NCBI GenBank assembly: GCA_029204225.1 | Contig: CM055092.1 | Coordinates: forward strand, 58,983,296-59,047,295 | Direction of reading: 5' to 3' | DNA: 64,000 nucleotides | DNA from: Diphasiastrum complanatum | Taxonomy: Eukaryota > Streptophyta > Lycopodiopsida > Lycopodiales > Lycopodiaceae | In this document: positions 48,116-57,086 of the stretch, piece by piece | How the letters are laid out: the number at the start of each line of letters is the position of its first letter | Position numbering within the stretch: position 1 is the stretch's first letter | The notes under the pieces: model-generated | What the model saw: only the letters and a program-made list of their open reading frames with translations | Database searches by the model: none | Told to the model about the DNA's origin: nothing | Translations under genes and position numbers: made by a program

Positions 48116-48678
48116 GAGGTTAGCTCAAATGCTCCTTATGCTTGCTAATGGAAAAACATTAACTATGGCAACCAATAAGCATGAAAGTAGAAAGCAATGG
48201 AAAACACAAACAAGAGCATTATCAAGTAGTGAATAGCAAATGAGGATGCTTCTCTCCAAAAATTGGCAGAGTTTTCTCCTTCTCATTAAGCATAGAGATA
48301 GAGTACAAATGTTGCCTTTTTATAAATGGGGAAGGCCCTTGCCCCAAAATCCTATTGGCTAATATTCACATAGATCCTAACCATTCATCTTGGACCCAAC
48401 TTGATCCAAGGGTCCACAAAAACTACAATGGAAATCACAAGATTCATGTGAGTCCAAAATTGGACCCAACTCTAAAAAAGTAATCTCTAAGTTTAAAATT
48501 GACTTTGGACCTCAAGTTTTATTTTCATTACAAAGGGGCCCAAGTCTTTTATTTTATTTACACCTCAACTTGCGTGCTCATTGGGCCATGGGCTTATACG
48601 CGCAAGATGTCATGCCCTCGCAACACATTTTATTGGCCAATTTTATTTATTTACAATATGTCGGGAATACCCCCAACA
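47829..48678 (-). repeat. Element A 3' LTR (850 bp)
   Basis: Plus-strand ends TGTAGGG and CCCCAACA, so the minus strand begins TGTTGGGGG. Near-identical to 55954-56780. It differs mainly by a longer (GTGAGA)n tract at 48083-48115 (about six units versus three). Confidence 0.92.
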
Positions 48679-50102
48679 GGTTCCACAGCCTGAAGTAGTG
48701 CCGGTCCCTCGGCACTCTACTGGTTTAGAAAAGAGTCTTCTTGGCCCGCCTCTGGTGGATCAGGTAGCACGTGACATCTTCCATGAAATCGATTGTGTCT
48801 ATTTTCTTCAAGTCCTTGGGCGTGTGAAGGGACTTGTGGACTCCAGTTAGCCAGTTTTGGTCGACCCACACTTGGAATCTGCACGTCCAGGGATTGCCAA
48901 GGAATGCAACTCGGTAATAGACTCGAGTGATTGGCAGCTGATCTTCTACTTTGTCTAAGGCTAGCGCTTTATTAGGATCAAAGAATATGGGGGGGAGAAA
49001 ATTGTCCCATTTAGTTTCAATCCCCATTAAATGCTCTAAGTTTCGGGCATAAGTGGCTGCTGCGTGGACTATTGGGTCAGGGCAGTTGAAATACTTATTC
49101 ACAAATAGGATGAGAGCCCTTCGGGCGTCTACATCCATATCCCAACCATGCTCTGATGGAATTCTTGGCCAACTGATATTCTGGATAGTGATCTTGTCCA
49201 GAGGAGTGCCGCATTTCGCCCATTTGGATCGTCGTGTGCATGGCAGGAAGAAGTGCGTGTTCACCCGTAGCTATTGCGGACTTGTCACATAGGCCCTGAT
49301 GGCCGCAGGGTCCCGTTCAAAGAGCTGTTGATGCCACTCTAGTTGTGGTTGGAGGGCGGGTAGTGCTTGCAGCTCGTTGTCTTTTATTGTCTGCGCCAAA
49401 AATGATATCTGTCATCCGTCTCTTGATGACTTGTGGAGATCCTTGGCTAGAAATTTGTTGATTTTCTCCTCCACAGACTTTGGGCGTCGGAAGGCCTGAC
49501 TGGTAGATATGGTATGCGAGCCGATGAGGAGGCTTGTCCTTCCTCGTGGCTATAGCTGGGACCTGCGTCTTGGCCTTGGTCCCTGCGTCTCAACACCCAT
49601 ATCAGCTGGTCCTTGGTCTTGGCCTTCTGACCCCTGATCTAGACTTGTCACCCATGTTGTCCACTGGCCTTGGTCCTCTAGCTAGTGCTCGTCTGTGCAG
49701 CATAAAAAACAAGTGGCGTTGGAATCACCGCTGGGGTTGGTTGGGTCTTCTTCTCCATGTATTGCTGGCAAGCCTTGAGTGTAGTGTGGAGCACAAAAGA
49801 CGAAGATGGAGCAGAAATAGTCTGGCGTGGCGGTGAAAAGTTGATGACTTGCATCCATGCCAGAGTGTCTAGAGACAACTGAGAGTCAGAAGGGTTGAAC
49901 TGGAGAGGGAAAGCGGTGGAAACATGAGTAATGGAGGATGTGATAGTAATGGAAGGGGTGGTGGAAGATGGAACAAAGAGAGAAGTAGTGTCAACAGAGA
50001 AGATGAGAATGGAAACAGAAGCAGTCGATGTGGGTGGAATGAGGGTATCTTGCGCTGGATCACCTGCTTGGTGCCAGAGTCTTCAGAAGATGAGGATGCC
50101 AT
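48679..50102 (-). pseudogene. Accessory retrotransposon ORF (element A)
   Basis: Minus strand, ATG at 50102 (MASSSSEDSGTKQ). A Ser/Thr/Pro-rich region with frame breaks follows to ~49650. The C-terminal module begins near 49402 (LQALPALQPQLEWHQQLF), reads through YVTSPQ to a TAG at ~49277, then is open from 49264 to 48725: PCTRRSKWAK, LDKITIQNISWPRI, VDARRALILFVNKYF, PIVHAAATYARNLEHLMG, RVYYRVAFLGNPW. Element B has Gln-Leu where A has the TAG, so this is a CAG-to-TAG nonsense change. The ORF ends 47 bases before the 3' LTR. No known domain recognised. Inferred analogue: the third (env-like) ORF of Athila/Tat elements. Confidence 0.6.
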
Positions 50103-50129
50103 GTTAGCAGTGATAGTTAAAGTGTGAAA

Positions 50130-50720
50130 ACATAGAAAAAACAGTGGAAAAGGTAAAAAGAGGTGGGAATGAGAAAAACAGTGAATAAAAAGTGTTGAAT
50201 GATAAGAACAGTAGTCCAGAGCATAGATCTGGATTTAGAGTATGCAAATAATGGCTTGTATGAAGTTTGGTCACAATAAAAAAAACTTGGAAAATTCAGT
50301 GGAAATTTGAGCAGAGCTTTGCCAGCAAAGTGACAAATGACTCGAATTCAGCCCTTATAAAGCAAAAATTAGAGTGCGTATTAGGTAAAATCCACTTTTC
50401 CTTGTTTAGCTCCACCCAAATTTGGACAGGGACCTTCTTCACAAAATTCTAAAACCTCAGAGAAGTCTGCGAGAGTTCGGAAGGTGATTTGACTGCCCTG
50501 CGAAGGTTCTACGAGGGTTCTGACAGTCTGCGAGGGTTCAATCCTCGCAGGGAGTGAATGCTCGCACAACATGTTCCTATGGTTGGAATTTCAAGATCAG
50601 ACCATGTAGGCAGACTAATTTCACTGCTCTGATTTCATTTATGTCCCTTGCGAAGGTTGGTATGATGATCTTGATTCTCTGCGAAGGTTCTGAAGATTCA
50701 GCTTCTAGGAACCCTCGCAT
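50130..50720 (-). other. Second leader before the accessory ORF, with motif cluster
   Basis: Contains CTGCGAGAGTTC (50467), CTGCGAAGGTTC (50498), ACGAGGGTTC (50511), CTGCGAGGGTTC (50528), CCTCGCAGG (50543), TGCGAAGGTTGG (50649) and CTGCGAAGGTTC (50679), plus CCCTCGCA near 50711. The same family fills the 5' leader at 54.9-55.7 kb. Confidence 0.7.
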
Positions 50721-51249
50721 ATACTAAAAAATGATGATTTCTTCATCAGTAACTCTTGTAGAGATTTTCATGGATGCATCTAAGTCAGATCTAGTGACTG
50801 TCCAAGTTTCAAGAGCTATCTCCTAGAGGATCTCCAAAAATCATGAAAAAAGTGCTCTTTTAGAGTATTTTTTGACGAGATCTTGAGATTCTCTGATTTT
50901 TAATTTTTGAAAACTGGTAACTTGCTTCATCCATGTTAGATCTGACTATTGGTAGCTCTCTAAAAATTTTAATAGATATTTGGTAGTAGATCCATCAATT
51001 TTGGGTGAAATTTTCCCTTATTTTGCCATAGTTATTGAGATCGAGGTCTCTGATTTGCAAATTGGGGGGCTTGTTGGTGTAATCTGATGATCTGCTTCTC
51101 TTTCAATCCTATATGGACCTAGATCTCTCATGGATCTTGATGGATTTTCTCCAATCTTGCCAGATCTGGCTAAATCTTGATGGATCTAGCTTGATATGGC
51201 TTGATCTTTCTAGATCTAGTTGTGATGGCTGAGCTAAATAGCTTTTCGT
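50721..51249. other. Non-coding part of element A
   Basis: It contains repeated ATCTTGATGGATCT/AGATCTAG words near 51110-51220. No pol motif can be read, so RT through integrase has been lost here. Confidence 0.5.
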
Positions 51250-51872
51250 GATGTGCCACCACCAACCTAGATCTGTCTTACTGTGGTGGCCAGTACTTGT
51301 GCAACCGGCTACCTTGTACTCCACCAACAACGATCGTAGCCTTTTGAATTGTGTGGGCGTTAACTACTCTCCCACATGTACTATCTTTTCTTCTTCACCT
51401 GGCTCGGCAAGGTTCATTGGCTGTGTTCGTGCAAGTCCCTCAAAGACTTGTTCTTCTAGTGCCTGACTTTGATTAGGTTCTCGCTGGGCTTGCGACATCA
51501 TAATTACCATGTCACCCAAGTTATAATTCTTGAAGGTTTCAGGCATCTTGTGTACTGGTGCCCATCGAGATTCCTCCTTCAGCATATTGATCTTAGCCCG
51601 ACTGGTCATCTTTTGGTTCTTCGTCATCTGAGTAGAGGATGACGTTGTATCCGAGTTCATCTTGATTGACTTCAAGGAATCCAACACCTTCTTTTTGTCT
51701 TTTTTTCTGGTGTGATATTCGCCTCGTAGTTGAAAATATCAACATCCACTGTAGCTATAGCCTCTTTGGGTAGATCACTCCATTGGATCACCTGGTTGTA
51801 GCATTGCTTCAACTGATTCTTCTTGTTCGCAGGTGTCTTTGGTGGATCTATCCTTGAAACTTTCGCCATAGC
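51250..51872 (-). pseudogene. Pol lead-in (protease-RT linker) of element A
   Basis: Minus strand, two frames. 51869-51672 reads IQWSDLPKEAIATVDVD; 51687-51364 ends in GEEEKIVHVGE. After a stop, LTPTQFKRLRSLLVEYK follows to ~51290. The last phrase is the usual lead into Gypsy RT (LTxxExxxLxxLLxEYxDVFAW). The sequence leaves pol abruptly right after it, marking the deletion breakpoint. Confidence 0.65.
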
Positions 51873-51966
51873 AGATTTTTGTGGCGGTTGAGTTGGTACT
51901 TTCTTAATTCCCTAACGATTTGGGTCCATGTGCTGTAGGACCTGCTCATCAGTCAGCTCAATCTCC

Positions 51967-52722
51967 TTATTGTAAGTCAAAGCATGTTGCATGAACTAAA
52001 TCATCGTCCACTAGGTTCTCAATAGGTTCCACTGACAGCCATGCTACGTTTATCATATTCACCCCAAATGTGATTGGTGTGTCCATGGTGTAACACTTGG
52101 GTGAAGATGTGCTAGGTTCAGAATCTGATTCGTATTGATATGCTTGGCAGTCAATCGTTACTAATGCATCCATCCATCTCACGACCTCCATCTCTGAATC
52201 ATAGTGACTACCCTTGGCTTGCCTTGGGTGATCTATCATGTGATCTGTCGTGGATGATCCATCATCAGCCTTGGGTGCAATAGGTTTCACCACCCATGTG
52301 GTTGGATCAACCTCTACAGCCTGCTCTCTGTTTTCAAAAGTGAGTTTTTCCGTACCCCAGTTGTGTACTACTTGCGCAGTTCTCAACCATGGTCTTTCCA
52401 ATAAAATACGGTATGTAGTTGGAGATTTAGGTATATCCATTACTACAAAGGTGATCACGAACTGTATGCTTGCTATTTTTACAGGGATATCGGCAACCAC
52501 ACCCTTTGGTTTTACACAGGATTGATCTGCTAGCTTGATGGCGAATCTTGCTGGCTTCAACCCCTGTAAACTCCACTTTTCATATAAAGTAGTGGAGATC
52601 AAATTGACTCCTGATTTCCCATCTCCTACTAATGCCTCGTCCTCAAATCTCTTGTGTTTGATTGGCAGGGTGATGTTATGTTCCTCTCTTTCCCATGTTG
52701 TCCCGATGTGTAGGACGTTCAT
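51967..52722 (-). CDS. Gypsy retropepsin (element A)
   Basis: Minus strand, 251 codons open. The active-site region reads ALVGDGKSGVNLIS, the counterpart of the plant Gypsy ALVDGGSGVN motif with one extra residue. LKPARFAIKLADQSCVKPKG, DIPVKIASIQFVITFVVMD and TYRILLERPWLRTAQVVHNW follow (Glu replaces Gly in the usual ILGRPWL). The C-terminal half is a linker, ending DTPITFGVNMINV. It would cleave the gag polyprotein. The open frame and close homology with 42.6-43.3 kb suggest it decayed late. Whether the altered active site still works cannot be judged from sequence alone. Confidence 0.75.
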   Translation of the reverse strand: MNVLHIGTTWEREEHNITLPIKHKRFEDEALVGDGKSGVNLISTTLYEKWSLQGLKPARFAIKLADQSCVKPKGVVADIPVKIASIQFVITFVVMDIPKSPTTYRILLERPWLRTAQVVHNWGTEKLTFENREQAVEVDPTTWVVKPIAPKADDGSSTTDHMIDHPRQAKGSHYDSEMEVVRWMDALVTIDCQAYQYESDSEPSTSSPKCYTMDTPITFGVNMINVAWLSVEPIENLVDDDLVHATCFDLQ

Positions 52723-53152
52723 AGCCCGTACAATATATGGGCTCAGGTGCTACTCGCTCTGCGTCCGCTTTGGCCCATTCAGCCAAAAGGCTTTTAGCTT
52801 GTGGCGTAATCCACAGTAATTCCCAGAGGGGTAAACTAACACGGCTCTCTAGTAAGATTGTGAGCCTTTTAGTGCGTGGTTCCTCGAGTTCCACCATGTG
52901 AAAAGGTGGTTCATGACGATGCAACCGATTGTTCTGATCAGTGTGCAATGGTGAGCCCATTTGTGGTTCCCGTTCGCCATCAGTTGGAGGGTCTGTAGGG
53001 TTGTTCTTTTCTTGCTCTTTCTCCTCCGCTTGTGCTCTCTGTATCCAGTGTCGTATTTTCAGGTACTGTCTTCTTTCCTCCCTCACATTCAGATATGGCG
53101 CTGAAGTCGAGGATTGGTTATCAGTGACCGATGGTGGTGGTGAGGGAGCCAC
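52676..53152 (-). pseudogene. Gag-protease linker of element A
   Basis: Minus strand, 158 codons. A charged region (REERRQYLKIRHWIQRAQAE) is followed by SLPLWELLWITPQAKSLLAEW, resembling the '(I)PLWDLL..P..R..LL' block upstream of proteases in plant Gypsy elements. It overlaps the protease frame slightly in another phase. Confidence 0.6.
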
Positions 53153-53283
53153 TTCTTTCCTCTTCTGTGCTCGCGTAACGACTAATACATGGGCATGGAA
53201 ATGTTGCCCTTCCGGTGATATTCCCGTTGGAACTGTTGCCTATTGTATTGCAATGAAGTTTAGTGGTGCACTAGTTCCAGGTC

Positions 53284-53875
53284 TCAATGGACAATTTTTG
53301 TAGTAGTGTCCATAACCGCATTCTCGGCAAAAGGATGTATATTGTCCTTTGTAAGGACATTCTGCAATTCTGTGTCCTTTGCCACATCCATAGTAGCCGT
53401 AATTTCTCCCACCTTCATGCTGAGTTTGAGCTGCATAGGCGCGATATATTCATTTATGATAGGATCCATAAATGGTTCATGCGGTCTGAGATGGTATTGG
53501 CATCTCTGGTTTCCCTGTTGTCAGGTTCATGTGAGCCATTTGTTGATTGGCTAGACCCGCTGGTGGTGTAGGTAAGGCCATATGTTGTTGCTGATTTGGT
53601 GCGCCGTACCTCGGTGCCACATTTGGTGCCCTTTGATGATATAAATAAGAAGTCTGATAAGGACTCCTCTTCTGTTGAACAATCTGGGGGTTAAATGGAC
53701 AAAATGTCGTATCGTGCAATGTTGCATTGCACAGATGGCAAAATCTATGTGTCAGTGTCAGATTTTGCTTTAGGACTAGACACTCGTTTGCTATATGGTT
53801 TTGTGTGCATATTGAAAACCATACATTCTCGCATCGTGGATACTGTAGCTGGTTTGGTTCCGGTAGATGTGGCAT
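53284..53875 (-). pseudogene. Nucleocapsid zinc-knuckle region (element A)
   Basis: Minus strand. 53875-53477 includes an N-terminal Cys cluster and CHLCNATLHDTTFCPFNP. Further on, in another frame (~53400-53290), GCGKGHRIAECP and FCRECGYGHYYKNCP form two more CCHC knuckles. Element D shows the same multi-knuckle arrangement. These bind element RNA. Frame changes between knuckles show that this copy is broken. Confidence 0.72.
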
Positions 53876-53917
53876 TGCTGCTACAGCTCCTTGTAAGGCT
53901 CTCAGTTTATGATGAAA

Positions 53918-54858
53918 CTACGCCGTAAGCTGCTCCATCTGTTGTTTGTGTAATTTTATCATTTGATCCAATAGCAGTTCTGTGGATAGAGCGGAAGCAT
54001 TTGATGATGATGATGTTGTCGAGGGAGTAGGAGTATGGGTGGATGGATATTCATCGTCTGATCCCTCATCCTCTTCCTTGATGGCATCCTCCATAGCTTC
54101 TTGCAAAGTAGCGTACTGCTCACGTCGTTTCAGCTCTCTTCTGATGCTCCGTGGTAGTCCTACTAGGAACCACATGATAACCGCATGATCGGGAGTTAAG
54201 GCTGCACTGCACTCGGATTGTAGATGTTCGACCCGTTCAATATAGTCCCTGACCCTTTCTCTTTTTCCCATCTTGACTTTGCTCAATAGGAGAAACGAGT
54301 CTTCTGAAAACTTCCTTGGTTTAAAGCGCGTGATGAGTGCCATTTTAACCGCTTCCCAGGTGGATTTCTCTTCCTCTGACAGGTTGAAAAACCAATCTTG
54401 AGCCACCGCTAATAGGGACATGGGGAATAGCATCAACTTTTCTGCAGGTGTCTGTACACCGTAGATTTCACAAGCTTGTTCGTAGATCTGGAGGAAGCGG
54501 ATGATGATCCATCGTATTTTGGTATTTCCATCCGAGGTGCCCTCCGGACTACTTGCAAGGGAGCGACAGGTACAGGTTGGCCCATTGGATCCATTGGTGC
54601 TAGTTTTGATTCTGCCTCTTGTTGCGCAGCTACTAATCTGGGAAGGTGTGGTGCTTGATTTGTTGTCCTTCTTGCTACTGATCGTCTAGATCTCAGATTC
54701 ATCCGATGGTGGAGTCCAAAGTAGTTGGATCTTGCTTGTACAATGGGATGCAGTCTGGATCTTAAGGATCTGATCAATCTGATCGGTCGGAAGTGAAATT
54801 TAGACCTTGTACGGTGGTTTTTCCTTGATAACTTTTTACTCCTTGCACTGATTGACAT
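53918..54858 (-). pseudogene. gag: Gypsy gag capsid (element A)
   Basis: Minus strand. ATG 54858 (MSISARSKK) starts an N-terminal stretch ending near 54433, with EIPKYDGSS, the usual lead into the capsid. It overlaps a second frame 54436-53918: LAVAQDWFFNLSEEEKSTW, ALITRFKPRKFSEDSFLLL, VRDYIERVEHLQSEC, MWFLVGLPRSIRRELKRR. This is the Retrotrans_gag capsid core. A Ser/Thr linker and a terminal helix (LLLDQMIKLHKQQMEQL) follow. One frameshift at ~54434 divides it. Confidence 0.85.
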
Positions 54859-54879
54859 GAGATTTTGACAGTAGCTAGA

Positions 54880-55930
54880 TCGGATGCAGATCTTTTCCCT
54901 GATCTAGTCTGCAAGGGTTTTATTGTGCGAGGGTTGGCTGTGTGAGGGCTCTTTAGCTATTTTGCTGGTAAAAGACCTTGATATCTCTCAGATCTTTGGA
55001 AAGTAACTCTCGCAAGGATCACAGTAGCTGAATCTAGATTAGATCTCACTCTGGAATTCTCTGCGAGAGTTAACACTAAAAATTTCACTGTATGCGAGGG
55101 TCCAAAATCTCTATTTTGGCTTGATCTTCACCAAATCTCTGTACTAACTCTCACAGGCTTTATCATTGATGGGAATTGATATTCTGAATTGATTGAAATG
55201 GTTTGCGAGAGTTCTCTCTAGAAGGATTTGCTAGATCTTTACTTTTAAGTGATTTTTTAGCAATTAAACCCAATTTTATGCTCACTGGGATCAAACTAAC
55301 TCTTGCAAACTCTTCTGTGTCTTGGTCTCACTAAGATGGAACTTCAGAGTTCTCTACGAGGGTTCTTGCCCACTAGAACTGAAAATTTTAGTGTCTGCGA
55401 GGGTTCCTTGGTATTCTCATCTTTTCTCCACTGGGAACTCTTGCATAGGCACTTAGACAGTGAACTGACTCTCGCAAGCTTCTCTGTGTCATGGTCTCAT
55501 TGAGATGGAACTTCAGAGGGCTTTGCGAGAGTATTGGTGAAGAATTGCATTTGTTTTTGGATTTTTACAAGGGTTTTTTGAATTTTTATGGTTTTTTCTT
55601 TTATTTTTGCAATCTGCTTGGAATAACTCTCGCAGGCTTCTATGCAAGTCTAGGATAGTACCTTGGAGCTGCTGCCAGTCATGCAAGGATTAACTCTCAC
55701 TGGTTTTGGAGATATTAAAATCTGATGAGATTTTAGGCTCTTTTTCCCTCCAAAATGCAAATTGGTGTGTTTTTTGGATATTTTGGCTAGTTGGTTTGGA
55801 TTTCAAGCCCTTAGAGGCTGTTCAGGGCCTCCTCTACCCTCTCACACCTCCTCCGCTAGCTGTGAATAGTCCAAACACAGCTCCAAAAAGCAAGAAATAG
55901 CTAAAATGCAGCTATACTAGTTAGTGAAAA
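54880..55930 (-). other. 5' leader of element A with dense GCGAGRGTTC motifs
   Basis: Non-coding between the primer-binding site and gag. At least a dozen variants of (C)TGCGAGRGTTC and the reverse form ACTCTCGCAGGCTTC occur, e.g. near 54927, 55005, 55064, 55095, 55203, 55360, 55397, 55469, 55523 and 55627. They lie roughly 30-100 bases apart on both strands. Function unknown. Confidence 0.7.
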
Positions 55931-55934
55931 CCTA

Positions 55935-55952
55935 TCCTCGGCAACGACACCA
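55935..55952 (-). promoter_or_regulatory. Primer-binding site, tRNA-Asp type
   Basis: Minus strand, one base inside the LTR: TGGTGTCGTTGCCGAGGA. It matches the Asp-tRNA PBS of Athila/Tat elements (TGGCGCCGTTGCCGGGGA) with three changes, all transitions as expected from methyl-C decay. It supports the family assignment and the orientation. Confidence 0.8.
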
Positions 55953-55953
55953 C

Positions 55954-56780
55954 TGTAGGGTCGAAGATCTCGTGTAGTATAGCCCTCCTGCCTGTCAACA
56001 AGGGTTAGATCACTAGATATGTGCCTAACCATGAATAGATGCTACTTTTAGTTAGTTTCCTACTTTTTTCCTAACTCTACCACCATTAACACTACACACC
56101 CCTAACCCTACTCCCCTAAACTACCTTCATCATGATTGTTGGTGAAAGGGAAGGGAAGAATAGAAGAGAGAAGAGAGGAGAAGAGAGAAGAGAGAGATAG
56201 AGAGTGAGAGTGAGAGTGGAGGTTAGCTCAAATGCTCCTTATGCTTGCTAATGGAAAAACATTAACTATGGCAACCAATAAGCATGAAAGTAGAAAGCAA
56301 TGGAAAACACAAACAAGAGCATTAGCAAGTAGTGAATAGCAAATGAGGATGCTTCTCTCCAAAAATTGGTAGACTTTTCTCCTTCTCATTAAGCATAGAA
56401 ACAGATTACAAATGTTGTCTTTTTTAAGCGGTAAAGGCCCTTGTCCCAAAATCCTATTGGCCAATATTTACATATATCCTAACCATTCATCTTGCAACCA
56501 ACTTGATCCAAGGGTCCACAAAATGTACAATGGAAATCACAAGATTCATGTGAGTCCAAAATTGGACCCAACTCTAAAAAAATAAACTCTAAGTTTAAAA
56601 TTGACTTTGGACCTCAAGTTTTATTTTCATTACAAAGGGGCCCAAGCTTATTATTTTATTTACAACTCAACTTGCGTGCTCATTGGGCCATGGGCTTATA
56701 CGCGCAGGATGCCATGCCCTCGCAACACATTTTATTGGCCAATTTTATTTATTTACAATATGTTGGAAATACCCCCAACA
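55954..56780 (-). repeat. Element A 5' LTR (827 bp)
   Basis: Ends TGTAGGG and CCCCAACA on the plus strand. Near-identical to 47829-48678 but with a shorter (GTGAGA)n tract and a few small differences near its start. Confidence 0.92.
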
Positions 56781-56785
56781 ATTAG
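56781..56785. other. Right target-site duplication of element A (ATTAG)
   Basis: Exact copy of 47824-47828. Confidence 0.85.
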
Positions 56786-57069
56786 CCCTTCCATTAGAGG
56801 TCACCATCAAAAGGTGGCTCACTCTAATTTATCTATTGCAATGCCTATAAATGATACTAGCTCCTACATGGTCATTCCTTCTTTGGGATTCACCATGAGG
56901 CTCACATAACATAGAACTGTATACCTAGCTAGTATTTCTCGGCTCTCATGCTTGGCTCTCATCTTCTATCTCTTCACTTCCTTTTGAGACCTCCTCCATC
57001 TAGGGTGAGAGGTGCTCTTCATACAACTCAGCTCGGCATGTTGGGGATTCCTTGGAATCTACCAACATT
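56786..57069 (-). repeat. 3' LTR of element C, right part
   Basis: Ends CTACCAACA. On the minus strand the LTR starts TGTTGGTAGATTCC, immediately preceded by the purine-rich AAGGTTAAGGAGAATAA (57070-57086 complement). That combination marks an authentic 3' LTR start. The left portion lies beyond element A at 46694-47828. Confidence 0.6.
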
Positions 57070-57086
57070 ATTCTCCTTAACCTTTT
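57070..57086 (-). promoter_or_regulatory. Polypurine tract of element C
   Basis: Minus-strand AAGGTTAAGGAGAATAA adjoining the LTR start. Confidence 0.6.

Larger units (their letters stand above)
47829..56780 (-). mobile_element. Element A: Ty3/Gypsy element lacking pol, with accessory ORF
   Basis: 8952 bp flanked by a perfect 5-bp duplication. On the minus strand the order is 5' LTR, tRNA-Asp-type primer-binding site, ~1-kb leader, gag, zinc-knuckle region, protease, pol lead-in, second leader, accessory ORF and 3' LTR. RT, RNase H and integrase are missing between ~51.29 and ~50.7 kb. It must have used enzymes from relatives. The close LTRs suggest a fairly recent insertion, yet stops and frameshifts are present in gag and the accessory ORF. 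Confidence 0.9.

Noticed and set aside
49277-49279. Programmed readthrough of the in-frame TAG in the element A accessory ORF
   Set aside because: Element B has a Gln codon at the aligned place, so CAG-to-TAG mutation explains it. The following bases do not match known readthrough contexts.
48679-50102. Endogenous plant virus (caulimovirus-type) segment
   Set aside because: No movement-protein, coat-protein or caulimovirid RT signature. LTRs, a PBS and a target duplication show an LTR retrotransposon.
53306-53928. Plus-strand Cys/Ser-rich frames over element A gag
   Set aside because: They are the antisense of zinc-knuckle and gag codons, which explain the region fully on the minus strand.
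54880-55930. CRISPR-like or tandem-repeat array
   Set aside because: The motifs are short, in both orientations and irregularly spaced, and the genome is a plant; not CRISPR and not a satellite.
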